Assembly (NCBI RefSeq): GCF_022427145.1
Contig: NZ_JAKSXN010000028.1
Coordinates: 1-64,000, forward strand
Source: Paenibacillus timonensis
Lineage (GTDB): Bacteria; Bacillota; Bacilli; Paenibacillales; Paenibacillaceae
Direction: 5' to 3'
Length of the DNA: 64,000 nt
Shown: positions 33,182-41,731 of the stretch, in pieces
Position numbering within the stretch: position 1 is the stretch's first letter
Layout: every line of letters starts with the position of its first letter
Translations under genes and position numbers: made by a program
Notes under the pieces: generated by a model
What the model saw: only the letters and a program-made list of their open reading frames with translations
The model's database searches: none
Told to the model about the DNA's origin: nothing

Positions 33182-34606
33182 ATGCGTGATTCTTCACGTC
33201 AGGTTGTCATAATCGGCGGGGGGCTGACCGGCCTGTCCGCGGCCTTTTACGTACGCAAGTTTTACAAGGAGCGGGGCATCACCCCGCAATTGACGCTGCT
33301 GGAAAAAGGCAACACCCTTGGCGGCAAAATCGAAACGCTGGAGAAGGACGATTTTGTGATCGAAAAAGGTCCCGATTCCTTCCTGGCCCGCAAGACGGCC
33401 ATGACCGACCTGGCGAAGGAGCTGGGGCTGGAGGGCGAACTCGTGTCCATGAACCCCGACGCCAAGAAGACCTACATCGTCAGCGGCGGCAAGCTGCATC
33501 CGATGCCGTCCGGGCTGGTGTTAGGCATTCCGACGGAGCTGGGGCCTTTTTTGCGCAGCAGCCTCGTCTCTTGGAGCGGCAAAGCCCGGGCGATGCTGGA
33601 TCTGGTGATGCCGGCGCGGCAAAGCGAAGAGGACGAGTCGCTGGGGGCCTTTATCGAACGCCGGCTGGGGGCCGAGGTGCTGCAGAACGTTACGGAGCCC
33701 CTGCTGGCCGGCATTTACGCGGGCGATACCTACAAGCTTAGCCTGCAATCGACCTTCCCGCAGTTCGGCGAGGTCGAACGGGCTTACGGCAGCTTGATCA
33801 AAGGCATGATGACCGGCAAGAAGCCGGTGGAGACGCACACGGGCACGAAGCGTAGTGCTTTCCTAACGTTCCGCAAAGGCTTGCAGACGTTGGTGAACGG
33901 GCTGGTGTCGTCGCTGTCCGACGTCGACTGCCGCCTGGAGACCGAAGCGGTGGAAATCCGCCGCACGGGACCGGAAGCGTACGAGGTCGTGCTTGCCTCG
34001 GGTGAAGCGATTCCGGCCGAGGACGTCATCGTTACCATGCCGGCGTTTGCCGCCGCCGAGCTGCTGCGGCCGCATGTCGATGTGGCTGCGCTGGATGCGA
34101 TCAACTACGTGTCCGTCGCTAACGTCGTCATGGCCTTTGATCGCAAGGACGTTACCGGACTGTTCGACGGCTCGGGTTTCCTGGTGCCGCGGAAGGAAGG
34201 CCTGAGCATTACCGCCTGTACATGGACCGGCATCAAATGGCTGCATACGAGCCCCGACGATAAAATGCTGCTTCGCTGCTATGTCGGCCGCTCAGGCGAC
34301 GAGGAGAAGGCGGCTTTGCCGGACGAGGAGCTGACGGAGCTCGTGCTCGGGGATTTGAAGCGGCTGATGAACATTACGGCCCGGCCGCTGTTCACGGAAA
34401 TTACCCGCCTGCCGAAATCGATGCCGCAGTATCCGGTTGGCCATCTGCAACAGGTTGCGGACCTAAGCCGCCAATTGGAGGATTCGCTGCCCGGCGTCTA
34501 CGCGACGGGGGCGGCCTTTTACGGCGTCGGCCTGCCCGACTGCATCAAGCAGGCGAAGGAATTGGCCGAGCGGATGGCGGATCGATTGAAGGTCGCCCAG
34601 GCATAA
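33182..34606 (+). CDS. hemY: Coproporphyrinogen III oxidase (HemY/CgoX)
   Basis: The 474-residue flavoprotein begins VVIIGGGLTGLSAAFYVRKF, an FAD dinucleotide-binding motif, and continues through an amine-oxidase-like fold with PLLAGIYAGDTYKLS and the C-terminal GVYATGAAFYGVGLPDCI, as in HemY. In monoderm bacteria it oxidises coproporphyrinogen III to coproporphyrin III using oxygen. Only 6 bp separate it from hemH, indicating a single transcript. A hairpin terminator follows after 40 bp. Confidence 0.93.
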   Translation: MRDSSRQVVIIGGGLTGLSAAFYVRKFYKERGITPQLTLLEKGNTLGGKIETLEKDDFVIEKGPDSFLARKTAMTDLAKELGLEGELVSMNPDAKKTYIVSGGKLHPMPSGLVLGIPTELGPFLRSSLVSWSGKARAMLDLVMPARQSEEDESLGAFIERRLGAEVLQNVTEPLLAGIYAGDTYKLSLQSTFPQFGEVERAYGSLIKGMMTGKKPVETHTGTKRSAFLTFRKGLQTLVNGLVSSLSDVDCRLETEAVEIRRTGPEAYEVVLASGEAIPAEDVIVTMPAFAAAELLRPHVDVAALDAINYVSVANVVMAFDRKDVTGLFDGSGFLVPRKEGLSITACTWTGIKWLHTSPDDKMLLRCYVGRSGDEEKAALPDEELTELVLGDLKRLMNITARPLFTEITRLPKSMPQYPVGHLQQVADLSRQLEDSLPGVYATGAAFYGVGLPDCIKQAKELAERMADRLKVAQA

Positions 34607-34645
34607 ACGGCCGGCCGGTTGCAAGACTCGACATAGGACTTCCTG

Positions 34646-34685
34646 ACCCCTTGCCCGCAAAATAGGCGAGGGGTTCTATTTATTT
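34646..34685 (+). terminator. Terminator of the hem operon
   Basis: ACCCCTTGCC (34646-34655) / GGCGAGGGGT (34665-34674) with one wobble pair, followed by TCTATTTATTT. Confidence 0.75.
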
Positions 34686-34789
34686 ACGGATACCTGATAT
34701 AATAAAATCAAACGGTCGGCTTTTGATCATGAAGGAATCGACATCGAAGCTTCATCGAAACGATAGATCAACGCAAAAAGGAGTCCGTA

Positions 34790-36208
34790 ATGTATCCACC
34801 AAGGTCGGAAAAAAACAAAAAGAAACAGCAGGAAAAAAGGCGGCGGCAAAACCGGATTTGGCTCCTGCTTAACTTGACTCTCATCACTTTGATTTTCGTG
34901 CTGGGAGCTTACTTTTATTTAGAGGAACGCACGGGGCAGGCCGGTCCGGAGGCCGGAACGGAGCAACTGCCGGGCATCTCGGGCGGAACCGTGCCGGACG
35001 AAGGCGATGCAAGCGCCGGAAATGCGCCGAATGCGCAACCGGACGAAGGCGATGCCGCGCAAACGGAAACGGAGAAGGGGAGCGGGCAGGATAACGCCCA
35101 AGCGGGCGACGCCTCTCCCGGAGAAGGGGATCCGGCCGGCGAGGGAGAGAACGGCTTAGCCGCCGATCCGCCGCCTAGCTCGGACTCCGGTCAGGAGGAT
35201 GGCGCCGATGCGGAGCGGCTGCTGATTCATTTTGCCGGGGACACGATTTTTTCCGGGAAGGTTGAGGAACGGCTGGAGAAAGCGGGATACGATTCTCCTT
35301 ACGAATACGTCCGGGGATTGTTCCAGAACGACGATTTAAGCGTATTGAATCTGGAGACGCCGGTGACCGCCGGCGGAGATCCGGCGAAGGATAAAACGTT
35401 TGTTTTCAAGTCGCCGCCGAAAGCGATCGGACCGATGGCCCAGGCCGGCGTGGACGCGGTCAACTTGGCGAATAACCATGTATTGGACCAAGGCGTTGCC
35501 GGTCTCCAGGATACGATGAAAACCTTGCGGCAGCACCATGTGATGTATGTCGGCGCAGGCAAGAACAGCAAGGAAGCCTACGCTCCGGTCTATCTCGAGC
35601 GCAAAGGGATCAAGATCGCCCTGTTCGGCTTTAGCCGGGTGGTACCGGAGCCGGGGTGGGTCGCCGGAAAGAGCAAGCCGGGGGTCGCCTCGGCTTACGC
35701 GCCGGAAGCTGCGCTGAACGCCATCAAGGCGGCACGCAAGAACGCCGACCTGGTGCTCGTGATGCCCCATTGGGGCAAGGAGCGGACGACGAAGCTGGAG
35801 GACCATCAGCAGGAGCTGGCCCACGCGTTCATCGATGCCGGCGCCGATTTGGTCGTCGGCGGCCATCCGCATGTAATGCAAGGGCTGGAGCAATACAAAG
35901 GCAAATGGATCGCCTACAGTACGGGCAACTTTATTTTCACCAAATCGAAGGATCCGAAGACGTGGGAAACCGCGGTGTTTGCTGCCTCTTGCACGCGCGG
36001 CGGGGATTGCGGGCTCAAGCTGATCCCGTACCGCACCGAGTTGGGGCAACCTGTGCCGATGAGTCCCGAGGAAGGAAGCCAATTGCTCAAGGAAATAGAG
36101 AGTTTCTCGCCGGGGGTGCGGATTTCGGAGGACGGCGAAGTGAGCGCCTCCAAGACCGGGCGGGTTCAAAAGTCCGGATTACCGCTGCTGGTAAAGGATC
36201 GGACTTAA
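34790..36208 (+). CDS. CapA-family (PGA_cap) membrane-anchored metallophosphatase-like protein
   Basis: The 472-residue protein has a basic N-terminus, one membrane helix (about 24-44), a long acidic Gly/Ala/Glu/Pro linker (45-140), and an extracellular PGA_cap domain of calcineurin-like fold. Metal-site motifs are visible in order: HFAGDTIFSG, LNLETPV, LANNHVLDQG, VMPHWGKE and VVGGHPHVMQG. Related CapA/PgsA proteins take part in poly-gamma-glutamate export or anchoring, but no pgsB/C genes are near, so this is an orphan paralogue of unknown substrate. AAAAGGAG precedes the ATG. Confidence 0.85.
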   Translation: MYPPRSEKNKKKQQEKRRRQNRIWLLLNLTLITLIFVLGAYFYLEERTGQAGPEAGTEQLPGISGGTVPDEGDASAGNAPNAQPDEGDAAQTETEKGSGQDNAQAGDASPGEGDPAGEGENGLAADPPPSSDSGQEDGADAERLLIHFAGDTIFSGKVEERLEKAGYDSPYEYVRGLFQNDDLSVLNLETPVTAGGDPAKDKTFVFKSPPKAIGPMAQAGVDAVNLANNHVLDQGVAGLQDTMKTLRQHHVMYVGAGKNSKEAYAPVYLERKGIKIALFGFSRVVPEPGWVAGKSKPGVASAYAPEAALNAIKAARKNADLVLVMPHWGKERTTKLEDHQQELAHAFIDAGADLVVGGHPHVMQGLEQYKGKWIAYSTGNFIFTKSKDPKTWETAVFAASCTRGGDCGLKLIPYRTELGQPVPMSPEEGSQLLKEIESFSPGVRISEDGEVSASKTGRVQKSGLPLLVKDRT

Positions 36209-36245
36209 TTGGATGGATCGTTTCCGATAGGAAGGAGGCGAGAGA

Positions 36246-37046
36246 TTGCGTAACCCATGCGTAGCCCATCGCGGCTTCTCCGGAATCGCTCCGGAGAACA
36301 CGATGGCCGCGGTCCAGCTCGCCATGCAGCAGGAGGATGTCCGCTGGATCGAAGTTGATGTACAATGTTCAAAGGACGGCGTGCCTTTGTTGATTCACGA
36401 TTTTACGCTGAACCGCACGACAAACGGCCGGGGACCGGTCAAGGACAAAACCTGGGCGGAGCTGCAAGCGCTGGATGCCGGAAGCTGGAAGTCCAAGGCC
36501 TACCGCGGGGAACGCTTGCCCAGCCTCGATGAATTTCTGGAGGCTGTCGCCGGTCGGCTGCACGTGAATCTGGAAATCAAGACCGAAGGCAACAAGTACC
36601 CGGGTCTGGAGGAAAAGGTCGTCGCCGCCGTCAAGCGGCGGCATATGGAGCATGAGGTCGTGTTAACTTCGTTTGAGCCGCGGATCCTGGCGAAGATCAA
36701 GGAGATCGGCCGCGGCATCCGCACGGGCCTGATCATCGACCGGCAGCCGAAGGATTTGCTGCTGCGGCTGAAGCTGTTGCATTGCTCTTTTTTATCCATT
36801 CATTATCGATCGTTAACCGCAGAGCTGGCCGAAAAGGCGTTCAAGCACGGGATCGAAGTCATGGCCTGGACGATGGATGACGTGAAGTCGCTGCGAAAGG
36901 TTGCGGCGCTGCATCCCGGCATCCTGCTCTGCACGAACCGGCCGGATGTTTGGCGCCAAGCGGCCGGATGCGGGAATACTAATCATGCGATTGTGAAACC
37001 ACAATCCCTTGGAGGAGAAGATGACGATGAGCAAATTGATCGCTAA
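36246..37046 (+). CDS. Glycerophosphodiester phosphodiesterase (GDPD)
   Basis: The 266-residue protein has the GDPD catalytic set: AHRGFSGIAPENT (catalytic His, metal Glu), EVDVQCSKDGVPLLIHDFTLNRTT (metal Glu/Asp and second His) and NLEIKTEGNKYPG. GDPDs hydrolyse glycerophosphodiesters, from lipid or teichoic acid turnover, to glycerol 3-phosphate and an alcohol. TTG 36246 follows AAGGAGG. No signal peptide is seen, so it is likely cytoplasmic. Its last 26 bases overlap the next gene and contain that gene's ribosome site, which implies coupled translation. Confidence 0.9.
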   Translation: MRNPCVAHRGFSGIAPENTMAAVQLAMQQEDVRWIEVDVQCSKDGVPLLIHDFTLNRTTNGRGPVKDKTWAELQALDAGSWKSKAYRGERLPSLDEFLEAVAGRLHVNLEIKTEGNKYPGLEEKVVAAVKRRHMEHEVVLTSFEPRILAKIKEIGRGIRTGLIIDRQPKDLLLRLKLLHCSFLSIHYRSLTAELAEKAFKHGIEVMAWTMDDVKSLRKVAALHPGILLCTNRPDVWRQAAGCGNTNHAIVKPQSLGGEDDDEQIDR

Positions 37047-37668
37047 TGTATACTGCGTGGGCCGGAATTACCGGGCGCATGCCGAGGAGCTCGACAACGA
37101 GGTGCCGACCGAACCGATGATCTTTCTGAAACCAACGCATGCGGTGACGACGATGGACGGCAGGGGCCTGGAGCTTCCGGCAGACCGCGGATCGGTGCAT
37201 TATGAAGCCGAGCTGGTGCTTCGCATCGCCCGTGATTACAAGCCGGGGATGACGGTCGACGAATTGGTGGACGTGATCGCGTTTGGAATCGACTTCACGC
37301 TGCGCGACGTGCAGAACATCGTCAAAGATAAGGGCAATCCGTGGACGCCGGCCAAAGGTTTTCTCCAATCGGCGCCGATCACGCCATACATCGCTTTCCC
37401 CGGCGCAGCGGAAACGGCGAACGAAGATTTCGTGCTGCGGAAGAACGGCGAGGTCGTGCAGCGCGGCAATATCAGCCGGATGATTTTCCCGTTGCAGCAA
37501 ATCGTTGATTATATCGCCGAGCATTATGGACTGGGCGAAGGGGATTTGATTTTTACCGGAACGCCTGAAGGAGTAGGTCCGGTCGTTCAAGGGGACAAGC
37601 TGGAATTGTCCTACGGCTCCCAAATGCTGGGCAGCTGCACGGTCGCTTCCGGCCCTTCGGCCAAATGA
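37021..37668 (+). CDS. Fumarylacetoacetate hydrolase (FAH) family protein
   Basis: The 215-residue protein fits the small FAH/FAHD1 branch: CVGRNYRAHAEEL, the metal ligand stretch HYEAELVLRIA, FTLRDVQ...GNPWTPAKGF and FTGTPEGVGPV. Such enzymes split or decarboxylate beta-keto or acylpyruvate-type acids (acylpyruvase, oxaloacetate decarboxylase) with Mg2+. ATG 37021 sits 5 bp after GGAGG; ATG 37027 is an alternative. It overlaps both neighbours, so it belongs to a tightly packed operon with GDPD, DUF92 and Uup genes. Confidence 0.88.
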   Translation: MTMSKLIANVYCVGRNYRAHAEELDNEVPTEPMIFLKPTHAVTTMDGRGLELPADRGSVHYEAELVLRIARDYKPGMTVDELVDVIAFGIDFTLRDVQNIVKDKGNPWTPAKGFLQSAPITPYIAFPGAAETANEDFVLRKNGEVVQRGNISRMIFPLQQIVDYIAEHYGLGEGDLIFTGTPEGVGPVVQGDKLELSYGSQMLGSCTVASGPSAK

Positions 37669-38498
37669 ATATGAATTGGATCGTAGGGGCGCTATGCGCC
37701 CTGATCGTGTCTGGAGCCGCCTATAAGAAGCGATCGTTATCCCTATCCGGCATGCTGGCCGCGTTCGTCATGGGAACCGTGTACTACGGGGCCGGCAATT
37801 TGTTCTGGTTCGGGATCTTGCTGCTGTTTTTCGTCAGCTCGTCGGTTTTCTCGCATTTTCGCGGCGATCGGAAGGCGGAGCTGGAGAAATCGTATGCCAA
37901 AAGCGGACGCCGGGACGCCGGACAGGTGTTGGCGAACGGCGGGCTGGGCATGCTGGCCTGCCTCGGCAACCTGTTCTGGCCGGATCCGGCGTGGGCGTAC
38001 TTTTTCGTCGGAACGATGGCCGCGGTGACTGCGGACACGTGGGCGACGGAATGGGGCGGCCTCAGCAAACGCGAGCCGCGCTCGATCCTGAACGGCCGCC
38101 GGGTTCCCCCGGGAACGTCGGGCGGGGTGACGCTGCTGGGCAGCGCGGCGGCGCTGGCCGGGGCGGCGTGCATCGGCGGGGCCGCATGGCTGCTGCGGAT
38201 GTGGACGGGGGACGACGCTTATTCCGAGGTAGGTCCCGCGTTGCTGGCGCTGGTGAAATGGGGGCTGATCGGCGGAATTTCCGGCTTGGCCGGAGCCTTC
38301 GCCGATTCCTGGCTGGGCGCGACCGTTCAGCACATGCAGCGCTGCGTCGTATGCGGCAAAGAGGTTGAGGTGGCGGAGCATTGCGGTCAGGGCACCGTGC
38401 ATTTGCGGGGTTACCGTTGTATGGACAACGATATGGTGAATTTACTCAGTTCCCTGGCAGCCGGGTTCCTGGCTTGGGGAATCGGGATGATAGGATAA
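37665..38498 (+). CDS. DUF92 / TIGR00297 family membrane protein
   Basis: The 277-residue integral membrane protein has about six helices and the DUF92 signatures SGMLAAFVMGTVYYGAG and TADTWATEWGGLSKREPRSI with RVPPGTSGGVTLLGS. Plant members (VTE5/VTE6) are phytol and phytyl-phosphate kinases; bacterial function is unknown, but a prenyl-alcohol or polyprenol kinase role is plausible. A Cys-rich loop CVVCGKEVEVAEHCG with a later Cys looks like a zinc knuckle. Its start codon overlaps the stop of the FAH gene as ATGA. Confidence 0.85.
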   Translation: MNMNWIVGALCALIVSGAAYKKRSLSLSGMLAAFVMGTVYYGAGNLFWFGILLLFFVSSSVFSHFRGDRKAELEKSYAKSGRRDAGQVLANGGLGMLACLGNLFWPDPAWAYFFVGTMAAVTADTWATEWGGLSKREPRSILNGRRVPPGTSGGVTLLGSAAALAGAACIGGAAWLLRMWTGDDAYSEVGPALLALVKWGLIGGISGLAGAFADSWLGATVQHMQRCVVCGKEVEVAEHCGQGTVHLRGYRCMDNDMVNLLSSLAAGFLAWGIGMIG

Positions 38499-38513
38499 AG
38501 TAGGGGTTAACGA

Positions 38514-40463
38514 ATGAACATACTGACGGTGGAACAACTGACGAAAACTTATGGGGAGAAAGTGCTGTTTCAGGACGCTTCCTTCGGCATGGACGAAAAC
38601 GATAAAATCGGCGTGATCGGCGTCAACGGGACGGGCAAATCCACGTTCCTGAAGGTGATCGCCGGCCTTACACAAGCCGATTCCGGCAAGGTCGCCATCA
38701 ATCGGGACGTGCGCGTGACGTTCCTGGCGCAAAATCCCGAATATGCCCCGGACATTTCCGTTCTGCGCGGCGTGTTCCAAGGCGGCGGATCTGAGCTTCA
38801 GGTCGTGTCCGCCTATATGGAGGCCGAGGAAGCACTGGAACGGGAGCCGGGGGATGTCGCACGGCAGGCGGAGCTGGCGCGGTTGTCGCAGGAGATGGAT
38901 CGGCTGCAAACGTGGACGCTGGTCAGCGATGCCAAAAGCGTGCTCTCCAAGCTGGGCATTTCCGACTTCGCCCAAAACATGGGCAGCTTGTCCGGGGGCC
39001 AACGGAAGCGCGTCGCGCTTGCTTCGGCGTTAATTCTCCCGTCGGAACTGCTGATCATGGACGAGCCCACCAACCACATCGACAATGATTCCGTCGCTTG
39101 GCTGGAGACGTATCTCCAGAAACGGCGCGGGGCGCTGCTGCTCATTACGCATGACCGTTATTTTCTGGACCGCGTCTGCAACGTCATGCTGGAGCTGGAC
39201 CATGGCCGGTTGTTCCGCTATGAGGCGAATTACAGCCGTTTCCTGGAGTTGAAGAGCGAACGCGAGGAGCGCGAAGCCGCTTCCGAGCAGAAGCGGCAAA
39301 ATCTTCTGCGTAACGAGCTCGCCTGGATCCGCCGCGGAGCCAAAGCGCGCTCGACCAAGCAGAAGGCGCGCATCGAACGGTTCGAGCAGCTGCAGGCGGC
39401 GAAGACGGAATATAAAAGCGACCATCTCGAAATCTCGGTCGCTTCGACCCGGCTGGGTCGCAAAATTTTGGAAATCGAAGGGCTGCGCAAGTCCATCGAA
39501 GGCCGGCTGCTCATCGAGGGGCTGACCTATACGGCGGTGCCGGGCGATCGCGTGGGCATCGTGGGGCCCAATGGCAGCGGAAAATCGACGCTGCTGAACA
39601 TGATTGCCGGGCGGATTGAGCCGGATGGCGGCGAAATCGTGCTGGGCCAGACGGTGAAGCTGGGCTATTTTACCCAGGAGCATCAGGAAATGGACAGCCA
39701 GCAGCGGGCGATCGAATATGTCAAGGAAGCGGCGGAAGTGGTGACGACGGCGGACGGTTCGCGGATTACCGCAGCGCAAATGCTGGAGCGCTTCTTATTC
39801 CCGCCGGACATGCAGTGGACGCCGATCGGCAAGCTGTCGGGGGGCGAAAAGCGGCGGCTTTATCTGCTGCGCGTATTGATGGGCGCACCGAACGTATTGC
39901 TGCTGGACGAACCGACCAACGATCTCGACATCCAGACACTCACCGTGCTGGAAGCGTATTTGGACGAGTTCCCCGGCGCCGTGTTTGTCGTCTCCCATGA
40001 CCGCTATTTCCTCGATCGGACCGTGGATAAAATCATGGCGTTTGAGGGAGGCGGCGTAGTCGCTGTGCACGTTGGCGATTATAGCGACTATGAGGAGCGG
40101 ACGCAGCAAGCGGGCGGACAAACCGCCCCGGATTTGCGCAAAACGGGCACCGACCGGTCTGACCGGAGCGATGCCGGGCCGCAAGCCTCGTCGGGCAGCC
40201 GCGACCCGGGGCGCGGAGAGAAGCTGAAGTTCAGCTATAACGAGCAACGTGAATACGAAACGATCGATGCCACCATCGAAGCGGCCGAGCAGCGCCTTGC
40301 GGCGATTTCCGGGGAAATGGAATCCGCGGCGAGCGACGCCGTCCGCCTGCAAGAACTGATGCAGCAGCAGCAGGAGGCGGAGGCCGAGCTGGAACGCCTG
40401 ATGGAACGCTGGACGTATCTGAACGAGCTGGCGGAGAAGATCGAAGCCCAGCGCAATTCGTAA
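38514..40463 (+). CDS. ABC-F family ATPase, Uup type
   Basis: The 649-residue soluble protein has two ABC domains (about 1-255 and 320-535) and no membrane helices. First: GVNGTGKST, LSGGQRKR, LLIMDEPTNHID; second: GPNGSGKST, LSGGEKRR, VLLLDEPTNDLD. A linker rich in Arg and Lys lies between them (about 245-300), and a C-terminal coiled coil (575-645) marks the Uup branch. ABC-F proteins bind ribosomes at the E-site or act on DNA/ribosome quality control. It follows DUF92 by 15 bp and is the last gene of that operon. Antibiotic-resistance-type ABC-F is less likely, given the C-terminal domain. Confidence 0.9.
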   Translation: MNILTVEQLTKTYGEKVLFQDASFGMDENDKIGVIGVNGTGKSTFLKVIAGLTQADSGKVAINRDVRVTFLAQNPEYAPDISVLRGVFQGGGSELQVVSAYMEAEEALEREPGDVARQAELARLSQEMDRLQTWTLVSDAKSVLSKLGISDFAQNMGSLSGGQRKRVALASALILPSELLIMDEPTNHIDNDSVAWLETYLQKRRGALLLITHDRYFLDRVCNVMLELDHGRLFRYEANYSRFLELKSEREEREAASEQKRQNLLRNELAWIRRGAKARSTKQKARIERFEQLQAAKTEYKSDHLEISVASTRLGRKILEIEGLRKSIEGRLLIEGLTYTAVPGDRVGIVGPNGSGKSTLLNMIAGRIEPDGGEIVLGQTVKLGYFTQEHQEMDSQQRAIEYVKEAAEVVTTADGSRITAAQMLERFLFPPDMQWTPIGKLSGGEKRRLYLLRVLMGAPNVLLLDEPTNDLDIQTLTVLEAYLDEFPGAVFVVSHDRYFLDRTVDKIMAFEGGGVVAVHVGDYSDYEERTQQAGGQTAPDLRKTGTDRSDRSDAGPQASSGSRDPGRGEKLKFSYNEQREYETIDATIEAAEQRLAAISGEMESAASDAVRLQELMQQQQEAEAELERLMERWTYLNELAEKIEAQRNS

Positions 40464-40531
40464 GTTGCGGAAGGATCACCATTGACCCTAGATCCCCGTG
40501 AGCCACTTCGGTAGTATAGTTCTTTGTTATT

Positions 40532-41467
40532 TCAGTTGACCTTCGCGTGAACCGATTCCGCGTCGGCCATTTCGGGCATAACCCAAATTTCCATGCTGGT
40601 CGTATCCGGTTCGTGGCTCGCATAACGCTCGATCGAAAAGGGCTTGACGGTAATGCCGTGATTCGGCAGCCAGGTGCCAAACAGGTACTGTTGGGCTTTG
40701 TACAAAGCGTCCATCACGAAATGCGTGAAATCTTCCGCCGCAAAAGAACAAACGATGTATTCGCCTTCCGCAAGCGTCCAGGCGGCGAACCCTTCCGGGG
40801 GCTCGACCACGTGTGCTTCGGCTCCCGCAAAGTAACGATAATAGCCCGGTTTCGTACCTGGATAAGCGACGCCAAGCTCGTCCCCGCCGGCTTTCAATTC
40901 GCGAATCCCCGGTTTCTTCTCGTGAAAATCGTCCCACAACAAGCCCAACGTATCGATGCCGGTTGCTCCGCTGCCGGGCAGTTGCCCAATCGGCTCCTCC
41001 ACGGACAGACCGATAAAATACTCGGTCGCCGGCGATCGACGCCGCGCGATTTCGATCATGATGCCATCGACGACCAAAGGGACATTTTCGTCAACCGTCG
41101 TGTAATTCAGCAGCAATTGGGGTTTCGCGAAGCGGTTCAACCCGACCGGATTGGCCCGGTATTCCTCCGGCGTAAGGCCAAACGCGCTTTTGAAGGACCG
41201 GGTAAAAGTTTCGTGGGAGGAAAAGCCGAAATCCAAAGCGACGTCCATGATCCGCCGGTCATTCAAGGGCAGGGCTTCGGCGGCTCGGGCCAACCTGCGC
41301 TGCTTGATGTATTCGCTGACCGGCTTTTTGATGAGCCGGCGAAACAGCCGCTGGTAATAAAACGGCGACAACGCCGCCATTTTAGCCAGAGCTTCGATTT
41401 GCAACTCCTCGGAAAGATGTTCTTCGATATAGTCGATCGTGAGTTGGATTTGTTCCCATGCATGCAT
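40532..41467 (-). CDS. AraC-type regulator with GyrI-like effector domain
   Basis: The 311-residue protein has an N-terminal AraC double helix-turn-helix (LSEELQIEALAKMAALSPFYYQRLFRRLI, then RRIMDVALDFGFSSHETFTRSFK, in pieces) and a C-terminal GyrI/SoxS-Rob-type ligand domain (from about 125; FIGLSVEEPIGQLPG, then EGEYIVCSF). Such proteins (BmrR/Rob-like) sense hydrophobic drugs. ATG 41467 sits 8 bp behind AAGGAGG; the upstream GTG would overlap that site. It is divergent from a MATE efflux gene, so it may activate that pump. Confidence 0.87.
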   Translation of the reverse strand: MHAWEQIQLTIDYIEEHLSEELQIEALAKMAALSPFYYQRLFRRLIKKPVSEYIKQRRLARAAEALPLNDRRIMDVALDFGFSSHETFTRSFKSAFGLTPEEYRANPVGLNRFAKPQLLLNYTTVDENVPLVVDGIMIEIARRRSPATEYFIGLSVEEPIGQLPGSGATGIDTLGLLWDDFHEKKPGIRELKAGGDELGVAYPGTKPGYYRYFAGAEAHVVEPPEGFAAWTLAEGEYIVCSFAAEDFTHFVMDALYKAQQYLFGTWLPNHGITVKPFSIERYASHEPDTTSMEIWVMPEMADAESVHAKVN

Positions 41468-41587
41468 CCTGCGCACCTCCTTGTGAATAGATTAACATGG
41501 AAGCGGTAGTGGCGGCTTGACGCCCTCTGCTCTTATTCAGCAAAGCGTTCCGGCGGGAGAGAGTAATCTATTTCTACCGATCTATGC

Positions 41588-41680
41588 TATAATACTATCG
41601 AATGTTTTTACAAGGTGATAGGCAGGTTCATAGTTCTCTCTGTAAACTCTTCGCCCGACGAAGGGTCTTTCTTTTTTTCG
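41588..41680 (+). promoter_or_regulatory. Promoter plus structured leader with terminator-like hairpin upstream of the MATE gene
   Basis: TATAAT at 41588-41593 (no good -35) is followed by a leader in which TTTACA (41607-41612) can pair with TGTAAA (41641-41646). Then ACTCTTCG (41646-41653) pairs with CGAAGGGT (41659-41666) and is followed by CTTTCTTTTTTT. The two stems share base 41646, so they may compete. This looks like an attenuator or riboswitch of no class I recognise, ending 50 bp before the GTG start. Confidence 0.5.
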
Positions 41681-41731
41681 GTCGATGGACGGACGGTTGC
41701 CTGCGAAAATTTATGAAAAAGAAGTGATAAC

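Noticed and set aside
34790-36208. Poly-gamma-glutamate capsule locus.
   Set aside because: Only a CapA/PgsA-like protein is present; the synthetase genes pgsB and pgsC are not nearby.
41588-41680. preQ1-I or guanidine-type riboswitch in the MATE leader.
   Set aside because: The A-rich tail of preQ1-I and the ACGR loops of guanidine aptamers are not present in the right places; only a generic terminator-like hairpin is supported.
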